From assembly GCA_945936265.1 (NCBI GenBank), contig CAMETB010000031.1, positions 1 through 12,374 on the forward strand: a stretch of 12,374 nt of DNA. Reading direction: 5' to 3'. Below the pieces are notes generated by a model, which did not search any database, was not told where the DNA came from, and worked only from the letters and a program-made list of their open reading frames with translations. Source of the stretch: an uncultured Clostridia bacterium. GTDB taxonomy: Bacteria; Bacillota; Clostridia; Oscillospirales; CAG-272. Below, piece by piece: positions 1 through 5,840 of this stretch. The translations under genes and the position numbers were made by a program. Every line of letters starts with the position of its first letter. Position 1 is the first letter of the stretch.

Positions 1-30
1 CTCCACAACCGATACGGAGTTTGCTTCTTA
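1..30 (-). other. In-frame TAA in uvrB with UvrB-like frame continuing to window edge
   Basis: Read on the minus strand, the uvrB frame runs ATPGEF, then TAA at 30-28, then EANSVSVVE up to the first base of the window. In intact UvrB proteins the segment after SATPG has about the same length and leads to a conserved VVEQ(I/V)IRPTGL stretch, so the residues after the stop still fit the family in the same frame. A single G-to-T change (GAA to TAA) would explain it; a frameshift would not. Confidence 0.8.
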
Positions 31-1230
31 AAACTCGCCCGGAGTTGCCGAAACAAATATCGTCTGGTTCACTTTTGACAGAAATTCTTCAAAGTACAAC
101 GGGCGGTTATCGTATGCCGAGGGGAGCCTGAAACCGTAATCGACAAGATTTTTCTTTCTTGCAAGGTCGCCGCCACTCATTCCCCTTATCTGCGGAACGG
201 TTACGTGGCTTTCATCTATGAACATTATATAGTCGTCGGGGAAATAGTCGAGCAAGGTATAAGGCGTTGAGCCCGGCTCTCTGCCCGACAGGACTCGTGA
301 ATAGTTTTCAATGCCCGAGCAGAAACCTATTTCGCGGAGCATTTCGATGTCGTATTTCGTCCTTTCCTCTATTCTCTGTGCCTCGAGGAGTTTATCGTTT
401 GCTTTAAAATAAGCGACACGTTCCTCCATTTCTTCGTAAATTTTCTTAAGCGCTTTTTCTCTTTTATCGTCGGAAACAATATAGTGGTTGGCGGGGAATA
501 TTGCGCAGTAGGAAAGAGTTCTCAAAACCTCGCCCGTCAACGTATTTATCTCGCTTATACGGTCTATTTCGTCGCCGAAAAACTCTACCCTTATCGCCTT
601 ATCCGAAGACGACGACGGGAAAATTTCAACCACGTCCCCGCGTATTCTGAATTTGTTACGGACAAAATTTATATCGTTGCGCTCATAGTTCATACCGACA
701 AGGCGCTTAACAAGCGCGTCCCTGCTCATCGGTGCGCCCTCACGCAGTCCTATGACCATTTTATGATACTCGTTCGGGTCGCCGAGAGAGTAAATGCACG
801 ACACGCTCGCCACTATTATGACATCCCTGCGCTCAAAAAGCGAGCTTGTGGCGCTGTGGCGAAGTTTGTCTATTTCGTCGTTTATCATAGCGTCCTTTTC
901 GATGTACATATCCTTACCGGGTATATATGCCTCCGGCTGATAATAATCGTAGTAGGACACAAAATACTCGACCGCATTGTCGGGAAAAAGTTCTCTCATC
1001 TCGGAGCATACCTGAGCTGCCAGCGTTTTATTCGGCTCGAGAATAAGGGTGGGTCTGCCCGTTTTTGCTATAACGTTTGCCATTGTAAACGTCTTGCCCG
1101 AGCCCGTTACGCCGAGCAGAGTCTGCATTTTGTCGCCTCTTATAATACCCTCGGAAAGTTTTTCTATTGCCTCGGGCTGATCTCCCGTAGGCTTATATGC
1201 GCTTTTCAAGTTAAAAACTCCGTTTTCCAC
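28..1230 (-). CDS. uvrB: UvrB, excinuclease ABC subunit B (truncated by in-frame stop)
   Basis: UvrB is the damage-verifying helicase-like subunit of UvrABC nucleotide excision repair; it is loaded on DNA by UvrA and recruits UvrC. The 400 residues show the family signatures in order: the N-terminal 'YKPTGDQPEAI', Walker A GVTGSGKT (40-47), the damage-probing beta-hairpin YYDYYQPEAY (93-102), helicase motif II DESH (339-342) followed by VPQIRGMSGGDLARK, and motif III SATPG (394-398). The start is GTG, with an AGGGGGG ribosome binding site just upstream and a good promoter before it. UvrB is normally about 650-670 residues; here a TAA stops it right after motif III, so helicase motifs IV-VI and the C-terminal UvrC-binding UVR domain would be missing. 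The family identity is certain. Whether the protein is functional is doubtful, because such a product should lack ATPase activity. No LexA-type operator is visible at the promoter. Confidence 0.95.
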   Translation of the reverse strand: MENGVFNLKSAYKPTGDQPEAIEKLSEGIIRGDKMQTLLGVTGSGKTFTMANVIAKTGRPTLILEPNKTLAAQVCSEMRELFPDNAVEYFVSYYDYYQPEAYIPGKDMYIEKDAMINDEIDKLRHSATSSLFERRDVIIVASVSCIYSLGDPNEYHKMVIGLREGAPMSRDALVKRLVGMNYERNDINFVRNKFRIRGDVVEIFPSSSSDKAIRVEFFGDEIDRISEINTLTGEVLRTLSYCAIFPANHYIVSDDKREKALKKIYEEMEERVAYFKANDKLLEAQRIEERTKYDIEMLREIGFCSGIENYSRVLSGREPGSTPYTLLDYFPDDYIMFIDESHVTVPQIRGMSGGDLARKKNLVDYGFRLPSAYDNRPLYFEEFLSKVNQTIFVSATPGEF

Positions 1231-1260
1231 AGCGATCCCCCCTTTTTGACTTACCGTAAT

Positions 1261-1289
1261 ATTGTATCACAATTTATATTTTTTGTAAA
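1261..1289 (-). promoter_or_regulatory. Sigma-A-type promoter of uvrB
   Basis: On the minus strand TTTACA (1289-1284) is followed after exactly 17 bp by TACAAT (1266-1261). It lies about 30 bp upstream of the uvrB GTG start, giving a short leader that carries the AGGGGGG ribosome binding site. Confidence 0.8.
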
Positions 1290-1358
1290 TATGCACTTAT
1301 ACAAAAATACGCGACGTACGGACGTATTTTTTCACGTTTTGCACCTCTTCATACTCCG

Positions 1359-1407
1359 AAAAAAGCCTCGGATATCCGCAAAAATCGGACACTCCGAGGC
1401 ATTTTTT
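1359..1407 (-). terminator. Rho-independent terminator after the one-TM hypothetical gene
   Basis: Inverted repeat GCCTCGG (1365-1371) / CCGAGGC (1394-1400), with an inner TCCG/CGGA stem, is flanked by A and T runs on both sides. On the minus strand it starts 14 nt after the stop codon of the hypothetical gene and ends in TTTTTT. It could also work on the plus strand. Confidence 0.8.
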
Positions 1408-1414
1408 GATATTT

Positions 1415-2026
1415 TCAGTTAAGTGATGCCCATTCGCTCTTTGAAAACTCGTACTCTATATATGTTTCGCTTGAACGGTGAATCACAAGGGTCCCGCCGT
1501 CAAAGTCAAGGCCGTCGAGTATCATATTTACAGAGAGTTCCTTGCTTGAAAAGTCAACGCCGGTAAACTCCAGTTTGAAATAACGGTAATTATATTTGCT
1601 TTCATCGGCGACAACGACAGGCTCGTAAGTAGTGCCGTCCTCGCTTGTAAGGGTGTAGTGTATTTTATCAAAGCTGAAGTCTGGATGAGCGGCTATGACT
1701 TCATCTATATGTCTTGTATTATATCTCACAGTAAACTGCATATATCCCGATTCGGGAATATAGACGAGCGAGTATGCGTAAACCGCTCCGTTTTCCGAAA
1801 ATGTATCGTTTACCGCATGGGTACGCACGTCCGTACTGTTGGCGTACGCCTCCTTGAAATTGTCCGTTATATACGTGCCTTTTAGCCCTTTATAGTCCGA
1901 TTGACATATCCTGAAAAGAAGCGCGCAGATAAATGTAACAAGAACTACGGTAAAAATTATTCCTATTACTCTGCTTACCTTTTTCGTTCTTCTTTCTCTT
2001 TTTTCAAAATCGTATTCGTTATCCAT
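1415..2026 (-). CDS. Hypothetical single-pass membrane protein with extracytoplasmic domain
   Basis: I do not recognise this 203-residue protein. It has a charged cytoplasmic N-terminus (KRERRTKK, residues 9-16), one membrane segment at about 19-40, and then a soluble domain of about 160 residues rich in beta-type, aromatic sequence (for example 'YMQFTVRYNTRHID' and 'YFKLEFTGVDF'). The positive-inside rule puts the C-terminal domain outside the cell. There is one cysteine at residue 34 and one at 41, both in or at the membrane, and no catalytic motif that I can see. The start is ATG with AGGAG 8 nt upstream. It is a single-gene unit with its own promoter (2108-2136) and terminator (1359-1407), sitting between uvrB and yceD. 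A role in envelope function is only a guess from topology. Confidence 0.8.
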   Translation of the reverse strand: MDNEYDFEKRERRTKKVSRVIGIIFTVVLVTFICALLFRICQSDYKGLKGTYITDNFKEAYANSTDVRTHAVNDTFSENGAVYAYSLVYIPESGYMQFTVRYNTRHIDEVIAAHPDFSFDKIHYTLTSEDGTTYEPVVVADESKYNYRYFKLEFTGVDFSSKELSVNMILDGLDFDGGTLVIHRSSETYIEYEFSKSEWASLN

Positions 2027-2107
2027 CTTTATCTCCTTTATGCGATTTTGAGGTGGGGAGTATGTGTAAAAAACTCTGCCGCAAGGCTAAGACAAGCCTT
2101 CTATAAA

Positions 2108-2136
2108 ATTTTAGCACAGTTTTTGTCGCCGTTCAA
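2108..2136 (-). promoter_or_regulatory. Promoter of the one-TM hypothetical gene
   Basis: On the minus strand TTGAAC (2136-2131), a 17-bp spacer and TAAAAT (2113-2108). The leader is about 75 nt and contains a small hairpin AAGGCT/AGCCTT at 2083-2100. The -35 box lies 18 bp from the -35 box of the divergent yceD promoter. Confidence 0.7.
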
Positions 2137-2158
2137 GTTTTTTTCAAAAAATACTTGA
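2133..2158. promoter_or_regulatory. Near-perfect palindrome spanning two divergent -35 boxes
   Basis: A 26-bp interrupted palindrome has arms TCAAGT (2133-2138) and ACTTGA (2153-2158) around a T-run/A-run core; 11 of 13 base pairs are symmetric. It overlaps both -35 elements, so a dimeric regulator bound here could control both promoters. Part of the symmetry comes simply from two opposed -35 boxes, so the operator role is inference. Confidence 0.35.
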
Positions 2159-2183
2159 CAAATGTGCATTTTTTATTTATAAT
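2155..2183 (+). promoter_or_regulatory. Consensus promoter of yceD-rpmF
   Basis: TTGACA (2155-2160), a 17-bp spacer and TATAAT (2178-2183) match the vegetative consensus exactly. The leader before the yceD ATG is about 25-30 nt and holds the AAGGGGG ribosome binding site. Confidence 0.9.
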
Positions 2184-2216
2184 AATAGTCTGTGAAATAA
2201 TGCAAGGGGGATTTAT

Positions 2217-2738
2217 ATGATTATTGATTTGTCGTCGCTTATAAGCGGCAAGGTATCGAAAATAGATTTTCAATACACTATTGACACAAACGACGAAAAT
2301 AATCAGATAATACCACCCGATGACGTTTCTTTTACGGCGCCTGTCAGAGTTTCGGGCTCGGTTTGCGACAATGCGGGTTATACCGTTCTTAACGCTCATG
2401 CCGAAATCGATTACAAGACGCGCTGTGCAAGATGTCTCGAGGACGTTTTTGGCACATTCGTTCTCGAATTCAATCGTACCGTTGCAATTTCAGGCACTCT
2501 CCAAAACGAAGACAATGACGATTATGTCGTGGTTAAAAACGGCCTCTTGGACATCGACCGTGAAATCGTGGAGGAATTGCTTCTTGAATTTCCAACAAGG
2601 TTCCTGTGTAAAGAGGAATGCGCGGGGCTTTGTCCGAAATGCGGCAAAAACCTTAATTTCGGTCCGTGCGATTGCCCGAAGAAAAAAGAAATTGATCCGA
2701 GACTTGCAATTTTGCAAAAACTACTTGAAAACGATTAA
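2217..2738 (+). CDS. yceD: YceD-like DUF177 protein
   Basis: This 173-residue protein belongs to the YceD/DUF177 family, known for its almost invariant position directly upstream of rpmF and linked in plants and bacteria to 23S rRNA accumulation or processing. Visible family features are the mid-protein cysteine pair C70/C73 (TRCARCLE) and the C-terminal cysteine cluster C131, C135, C139, C142, C151 and C153 around 'CAGLCPKCGKNLN', which looks like a metal-binding knuckle typical of the Firmicutes branch. An acidic stretch (ENEDN-like, residues 97-102) separates the two parts. The ATG start is set by AAGGGGG about 7 nt upstream and by a consensus promoter. The rpmF gene follows after 58 nt. 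The exact molecular role is not established for this branch. Confidence 0.9.
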   Translation: MIIDLSSLISGKVSKIDFQYTIDTNDENNQIIPPDDVSFTAPVRVSGSVCDNAGYTVLNAHAEIDYKTRCARCLEDVFGTFVLEFNRTVAISGTLQNEDNDDYVVVKNGLLDIDREIVEELLLEFPTRFLCKEECAGLCPKCGKNLNFGPCDCPKKKEIDPRLAILQKLLEND

Positions 2739-2753
2739 GTTTTGTTGTATAAT
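2725..2753 (+). promoter_or_regulatory. Internal promoter for rpmF inside the end of yceD
   Basis: TTGAAA (2725-2730), a 17-bp spacer and TATAAT (2748-2753) overlap the last yceD codons and end 43 nt before the rpmF start. This would allow L32 to be made at a higher level than YceD. Spacing and both boxes are good; there is no experimental support. Confidence 0.6.
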
Positions 2754-2781
2754 TCAAGCGTAAGTTATTAGTATTCATTTA

Positions 2782-2796
2782 AGGAGGTGTCCTCTT
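2782..2796 (+). promoter_or_regulatory. Ribosome binding site of rpmF inside a small hairpin
   Basis: The Shine-Dalgarno core AGGAGG (2782-2787) can pair with CCTCTT (2791-2796), which directly precedes the ATG, through a TGT loop; one of the six pairs is G-U. The hairpin would hide the binding site of a highly expressed ribosomal protein gene. It is short and may be coincidental. Confidence 0.35.
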
Positions 2797-2982
2797 ATGG
2801 CAGTACCGAAGAGAAGACAGTCACATTCTCGTACAAATCTGAGAAGATCAAACAACAGTAAACTGACCGCGCCTACATTGGTTAAATGCGCAAAGTGTGG
2901 CGAATACAATCCCGCCCACCGCGTATGCTCCGCCTGCGGTTATTACGGCGACAAGGAAATCGTAAAGAAGACCGAAGCGTAA
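2797..2982 (+). CDS. rpmF: 50S ribosomal protein L32 (zinc form)
   Basis: The 61-residue protein begins MAVPKRRQSHSRTNLRRS, the typical L32 start, and contains the zinc-binding pairs C31-x2-C34 and C44-x2-C47. This is therefore the Zn-containing (C+) form rather than a cysteine-free paralogue. L32 binds 23S rRNA in the large ribosomal subunit near the exit side. The start follows a very strong AAGGAGGTG site. The gene has its own internal promoter at the end of yceD and ends in a hairpin terminator. The plsX/fab genes often found downstream in Firmicutes are absent here, since the next gene is convergent. Confidence 0.97.
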   Translation: MAVPKRRQSHSRTNLRRSNNSKLTAPTLVKCAKCGEYNPAHRVCSACGYYGDKEIVKKTEA

Positions 2983-2999
2983 AAAGACTTAAAAACATA

Positions 3000-3034
3000 A
3001 AGGGTCTGTAAAAAATACAGATCCTTATTGTTTA
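3000..3034 (+). terminator. Terminator of yceD-rpmF, possibly bidirectional
   Basis: An 11-bp stem (3000-3010 with 3016-3026, one G-U pair) around an AAAAA loop, followed by ATTGTTT on the plus strand. On the minus strand, after the SprT-like gene, the hairpin is followed by TTATGTTTTT, so it may serve both convergent units. Confidence 0.8.
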
Positions 3035-3055
3035 TATAAAAATGAGAATTAAAAG

Positions 3056-3577
3056 TCAAGACTTTTTATCGTCTGTCGGAAACATCGCTCCGAGTTTGCC
3101 GCCGCATATGCCACACCGGTATCTGTGCGGATTTTTTATAAGCTTGGACTTTCGTTCCCTCTCGTAAATTTTACCGCATTTCAGACACATAACCGCATAT
3201 TTTACTTGTTTTACGGCTTTCTCCCCGAAGATTCCTTGTTCGGCGGGTGAAGTACAGCGCTTTATATTATATCCCAGCTCGGAATTTACAACGGAGGCGA
3301 GTTTTTTCCATTCGGAGCCATGGTTGCGGCACCCTTTGCATGTATGCAGAAGTTCGTGAATTATCGTTGATTTTGCGCTCTCATCCGGCAAGGCATCGTC
3401 AAGCAGCCGCTTTGATATGGAAATTTCAAAGCTCTTTCCGTTGGGCAAAATGCGACACTGCCCCCATCTTTTTTTGGCTCTTGTATTTATTTCCCACTTT
3501 GTGACATTGCCGTATTTTATACCTGTTTTATCAAGTTCAGAAAGACACGTTTCTATAAGTTTATCAAAATCTTTCAT
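3056..3577 (-). CDS. SprT-like zinc metalloprotein
   Basis: This 173-residue protein has the SprT-family core: HELLH at 74-78 and a third ligand H86 in 'CRNHGSEWKKLA', giving the zincin pattern HExxH-x7-HGxxW. It ends with a zinc-ribbon-like part using C131/C134 (CLKC) and C155/C158 (CGIC), as in SprT proteins. Bacterial SprT-like proteins are poorly characterised; the related eukaryotic SPRTN degrades DNA-protein crosslinks. The N-terminal 'WGQCRILPNGKSFEISIS' is typical of this family. The start ATG has GAAAGG about 10 nt upstream. The gene diverges from a two-TM gene with only 34 nt between start codons, and I see no clear promoter in that gap. The protein is complete in length, and the protease fold is well supported; the substrate is unknown. 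Confidence 0.88.
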   Translation of the reverse strand: MKDFDKLIETCLSELDKTGIKYGNVTKWEINTRAKKRWGQCRILPNGKSFEISISKRLLDDALPDESAKSTIIHELLHTCKGCRNHGSEWKKLASVVNSELGYNIKRCTSPAEQGIFGEKAVKQVKYAVMCLKCGKIYERERKSKLIKNPHRYRCGICGGKLGAMFPTDDKKS

Positions 3578-3611
3578 TATTTAAGCCTTTCACTTTATTT
3601 TCGGAGGAATT

Positions 3612-4151
3612 ATGAAGTATTCGCCCAAAAGAACAGATAACGCCATTAGGGCAATATATGCCGCCTTACTTATTATGACGGTGCTCTTTGCAGGTACCGG
3701 AAGCGGAATTACAAAAGCAATTTTGTCCTCTCTTGCCCTTATTTTTCTTACCGCCTCAATCTATCTTTTCATAAGATACGATATGACATCCTATACCTAT
3801 ATACTCAGCGAGAAAAACGGCGGATATGATTTTTATATAGACAAATACGTCGGAAAGCGCGGTGGATACGTCTGCTTTTATCCTATATCCGATTCCGTTA
3901 TGTTTGAAAAGTATGAAAAAGGTATGAAGAAATCTCTGCGCCAAAAGTACGGAAACATACATTTTTACAATTACTCACAAAACATTATAAAAGCCGACAA
4001 ATCAATAATAGTCTTTGAAAACACAGACTATTTTGACGCCGTTATTTTTGAACCTGACAAACACTTTTCCGATATGATAAGAAAAGCCGCCGAGGTTTCG
4101 GCAAAGGCGACGGACGGAAATGGCGAAAGCACTCAAACTTCCGAAAACTGA
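3612..4151 (+). CDS. Hypothetical two-TM membrane protein
   Basis: I do not recognise this 179-residue protein. It has two hydrophobic helices (about 11-28 and 35-54) joined by a short loop, and then a cytoplasmic domain of about 110 residues with alternating polar and aromatic residues ('YTYILSEKNGGYDFYI', 'GGYVCFYPISDSVMF', 'SIIVFENTDYFDAVIFEP'). The two-helix plus beta-domain layout resembles small membrane-anchored PH-like proteins, but I see no decisive motif. The C-terminus is low complexity and polar (ATDGNGESTQTSEN). The start ATG follows GGAGG by 4 nt. The gene is a single unit ended by a strong terminator shared with the convergent transporter gene. Confidence 0.75.
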   Translation: MKYSPKRTDNAIRAIYAALLIMTVLFAGTGSGITKAILSSLALIFLTASIYLFIRYDMTSYTYILSEKNGGYDFYIDKYVGKRGGYVCFYPISDSVMFEKYEKGMKKSLRQKYGNIHFYNYSQNIIKADKSIIVFENTDYFDAVIFEPDKHFSDMIRKAAEVSAKATDGNGESTQTSEN

Positions 4152-4160
4152 AAATACCTA

Positions 4161-4192
4161 AAACCGACTGCCAAAGCAGTCGGTTTTGATTT
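4161..4192 (+). terminator. Bidirectional terminator between convergent genes
   Basis: A perfect 11-bp stem AAACCGACTGC (4161-4171) / GCAGTCGGTTT (4176-4186) with a CAAA loop, followed by TGATTT. The minus-strand transporter gene stops at 4191, directly against this hairpin, so both units can end here. Confidence 0.85.
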
Positions 4193-5141
4193 ATAACTCA
4201 TCAAGAACGCCGAGCATTACTATGCCGACAAACGCAACGGAAATTGCAAGATAATGCTTCCACGAGAGCTTTTCCTTCAGGAAAATTCTGCTCCATACTA
4301 CAGAGAGCGCGCAGTATGCGGAGATTATAGCCGCCGAAAATCCTACGTGCGCCGTATCGCTAAGGGCAAATATGTATGCAAACTGTCCTGCGGTTTCGCA
4401 CACTCCGGCAATAAGTTTCGGTCCCTCGCGGCGAGGCGCTATCTTTTCTCTGCGTACCGCAAATACATAAATTGCGGCTATTATTCCCATCATAAGAAAA
4501 GTAAGTTCATATGCCACATTCGCAACAGACTCGTCAAGTACTGTCGGGAACACACGGTCAAGGAACGTGCCCGTGTCTTCTTCACGAAGAATTACGGAAT
4601 CTATAAACGTTCCGAGAGCGTCGATAACACAGTAAAGTATCGGTAAAAGAAGGGCGAGCCAGCTCTTTGTGTATTTTACATTCGCCTTCTCCTGACGCAT
4701 CATTTTTATCTCGTCGTTTTCCGTCATCTCGGCAAATCCGAGCCCGATAACGCCGAGCATTACGAGGACAACCGCTACCCACTGAAGTGCGCTCGGCATT
4801 TCCTGCAAAAACACGAAGCAAAGTATTGCCGCAAGTGCGCCAGAGGAGTTACATATCGGTGACGAAACGGAAAGCTCTATATAACGAAGTCCGACGTAAC
4901 CGAACACCATTGAAAGAATGTACATTGCCGACGCCGGCATGTAGGTAAGAATGTCGCTGAAAGTTATCTGAACACCGCCTATGAAAATCTCGTATGCGGC
5001 GTGAAGTCCCATTACAAGTCCGACGGCTATTACCATTTTCCAATGGCTGTATTTATCGTCGGGCTTTGAGCCTATTTTACTGAATAAATCCGATCCGCTC
5101 CAACAAACCAGAGCAATTATAGAAAGAAAAAACCAAGTCAT
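4191..5141 (-). CDS. EamA/DMT-family membrane transporter
   Basis: The 316-residue protein has about ten membrane segments arranged as two homologous halves of five, the plan of EamA drug/metabolite transporters. Family features include the half-ending segments 'SPICNSSGALAAILCFVFLQEMPSALQW' (about 94-121, split here across a helix) and 'GFSAAIISAYCALSVVWSRIFLKEKLSW' near the C-terminus, where an acidic residue or lysine-rich loop precedes the last helix. A charged cytoplasmic loop at about 140-160 (NDEIKMMRQEKANVKYTK) separates the halves. The substrate cannot be told from sequence; family members move small metabolites, amino acids or drugs, usually outward. Its ATG overlaps the stop of the upstream Nudix gene as ATGA, so the two are translationally coupled and probably functionally linked. 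Confidence 0.85.
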   Translation of the reverse strand: MTWFFLSIIALVCWSGSDLFSKIGSKPDDKYSHWKMVIAVGLVMGLHAAYEIFIGGVQITFSDILTYMPASAMYILSMVFGYVGLRYIELSVSSPICNSSGALAAILCFVFLQEMPSALQWVAVVLVMLGVIGLGFAEMTENDEIKMMRQEKANVKYTKSWLALLLPILYCVIDALGTFIDSVILREEDTGTFLDRVFPTVLDESVANVAYELTFLMMGIIAAIYVFAVRREKIAPRREGPKLIAGVCETAGQFAYIFALSDTAHVGFSAAIISAYCALSVVWSRIFLKEKLSWKHYLAISVAFVGIVMLGVLDEL

Positions 5142-5581
5142 AACCTTTTTTCGCTCGCTTCTCCAAATCTTGTTTTTATAAATTTAAGCGCTTCATCAAA
5201 AATCAACCTGTCGTTTTCAAAGGAACAGTCATAGGGAAATTCATCCTCGTAAAACCAGCGAAATGATGATATTTCATTAAACTGAGGCTGTACATATGCT
5301 CTTGTCGTAAGAGACGCAAAATATACGGCTTTTTTCTCCGTATTTTTCTTTTTTCCTATAAGATATACCGACTCCATACGGAAGCCGTTTTCTATTTTTA
5401 TATCTATACCGGTTTCCTCTTTAACCTCTCTTATGGCGGTTTGATATTCATTCTCACCGTCTTCAACATGACCTTTGGGGAACGACCAGAACTCAGCAAA
5501 TCGGTTTTTTATGAGAAGCACCGCGTACTTGCCGTGCGTCTTGCGAAAAATAACCGCGCCGCATGATTTTTCGTGTTTCAA
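5138..5581 (-). CDS. Nudix hydrolase, Ap4A-hydrolase-like
   Basis: The Nudix box is complete in this 147-residue protein: G37-x5-E43-x7-R51-E-V-K-E-E56-T-G-I59, and the glutamates of REVKEE bind the catalytic metal. The start 'KHEKSCGAVIFR' and 'WSFPKGHVEDGE' resemble bacterial diadenosine tetraphosphate hydrolases and MutT-like house-cleaning enzymes that cleave a nucleoside diphosphate linked to another group; the exact substrate is an inference. The start codon is TTG: an in-frame stop lies five codons upstream with no ATG or GTG between, and AGGGGGA is 9 nt before the TTG. The gene has a consensus promoter at 5618-5646 and its stop overlaps the start of the EamA transporter gene by four bases. 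Confidence 0.88.
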   Translation of the reverse strand: MKHEKSCGAVIFRKTHGKYAVLLIKNRFAEFWSFPKGHVEDGENEYQTAIREVKEETGIDIKIENGFRMESVYLIGKKKNTEKKAVYFASLTTRAYVQPQFNEISSFRWFYEDEFPYDCSFENDRLIFDEALKFIKTRFGEASEKRL

Positions 5582-5617
5582 AAAATCACTTCCCCCTTAA
5601 AAAACTAATACTTTGCT

Positions 5618-5646
5618 ATTCTATCACATAAACTACCCGTTGTCAA
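5618..5646 (-). promoter_or_regulatory. Promoter of the Nudix-EamA operon
   Basis: On the minus strand TTGACA (5646-5641), a 17-bp spacer and TAGAAT (5623-5618), about 37 nt upstream of the TTG start. Confidence 0.85.
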
Positions 5647-5678
5647 TATTTTTGACTCTTTATTATCTTAATAATATT

Positions 5679-5708
5679 AAAAAAATTCCGCAGACGCGGA
5701 ATTTTTTT
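5679..5708 (-). terminator. Strong terminator ending the amino-acid ABC operon
   Basis: A perfect 13-bp stem (5679-5691 with 5696-5708) with loop AGAC; the core ATTCCGC/GCGGAAT is flanked by an A run and a T run, so it can stop transcription from both directions. On the minus strand it lies 130 nt after the ATPase stop codon and 30 nt before the Nudix promoter. Confidence 0.9.
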
Positions 5709-5730
5709 ATGTGAATGTTTTTCGGTGTCG

Positions 5731-5824
5731 TCGAATTAGGGGTTCCCCGAAAAATGCATCACATTTTTTGGGGGTTCTCGTAGTAGGGGTCCTCGAAAAG
5801 TGCTTCACACTTTTTGGGATTCCC
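5731..5824. repeat. Two tandem 47-nt hairpin-forming repeats
   Basis: Copies 5731-5777 and 5778-5824 share the pattern TCG..TTAGGGG-T/C-CC..CGAAAA.TGC.TCACA.TTTTTGGG..TTC. Each can fold around a five-base loop (CATCA or CTTCA). Next to the loop, copy one pairs ATG with CAT and copy two pairs GTG with CAC, so a pair has changed on both sides. The repeats lie in the 3' untranslated part of the ABC importer operon, between the ATPase stop and the terminator. A partial third start (CCCGTAGGG) follows. They look like REP-type intergenic palindromes. Confidence 0.7.
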
Positions 5825-5840
5825 GTAGGGCATCTCACGC

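Noticed and set aside
28..30. Stop-codon reassignment as explanation of the uvrB stop
   Set aside because: TAA is the ordinary stop of several intact genes in this window, so reading it as an amino acid would extend them beyond their known ends.
1303..1331. Second terminator AAAAATACG/CGTATTTTT upstream of the uvrB promoter
   Set aside because: The stem is mainly A/T, has an 11-nt loop, and follows the stronger terminator at 1359-1407; I could not support it as a separate functional site.
484..1422. A 312-codon open frame on the plus strand opposite uvrB
   Set aside because: It lies antisense to a gene with clear UvrB motifs, encodes Tyr/Arg-rich sequence without any family features, lacks a good ribosome binding site, and runs over the uvrB promoter and the terminator of the neighbouring gene.
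2320..2763. A 147-codon plus-strand frame overlapping yceD
   Set aside because: Same strand, shifted frame; yceD shows family cysteines and the right neighbour, whereas this frame gives Arg/Cys-rich sequence and has no ribosome binding site.
5731..5824. CRISPR array
   Set aside because: Only two directly adjacent 47-nt copies without spacers between them, and no cas gene nearby; the units are self-complementary along their length.
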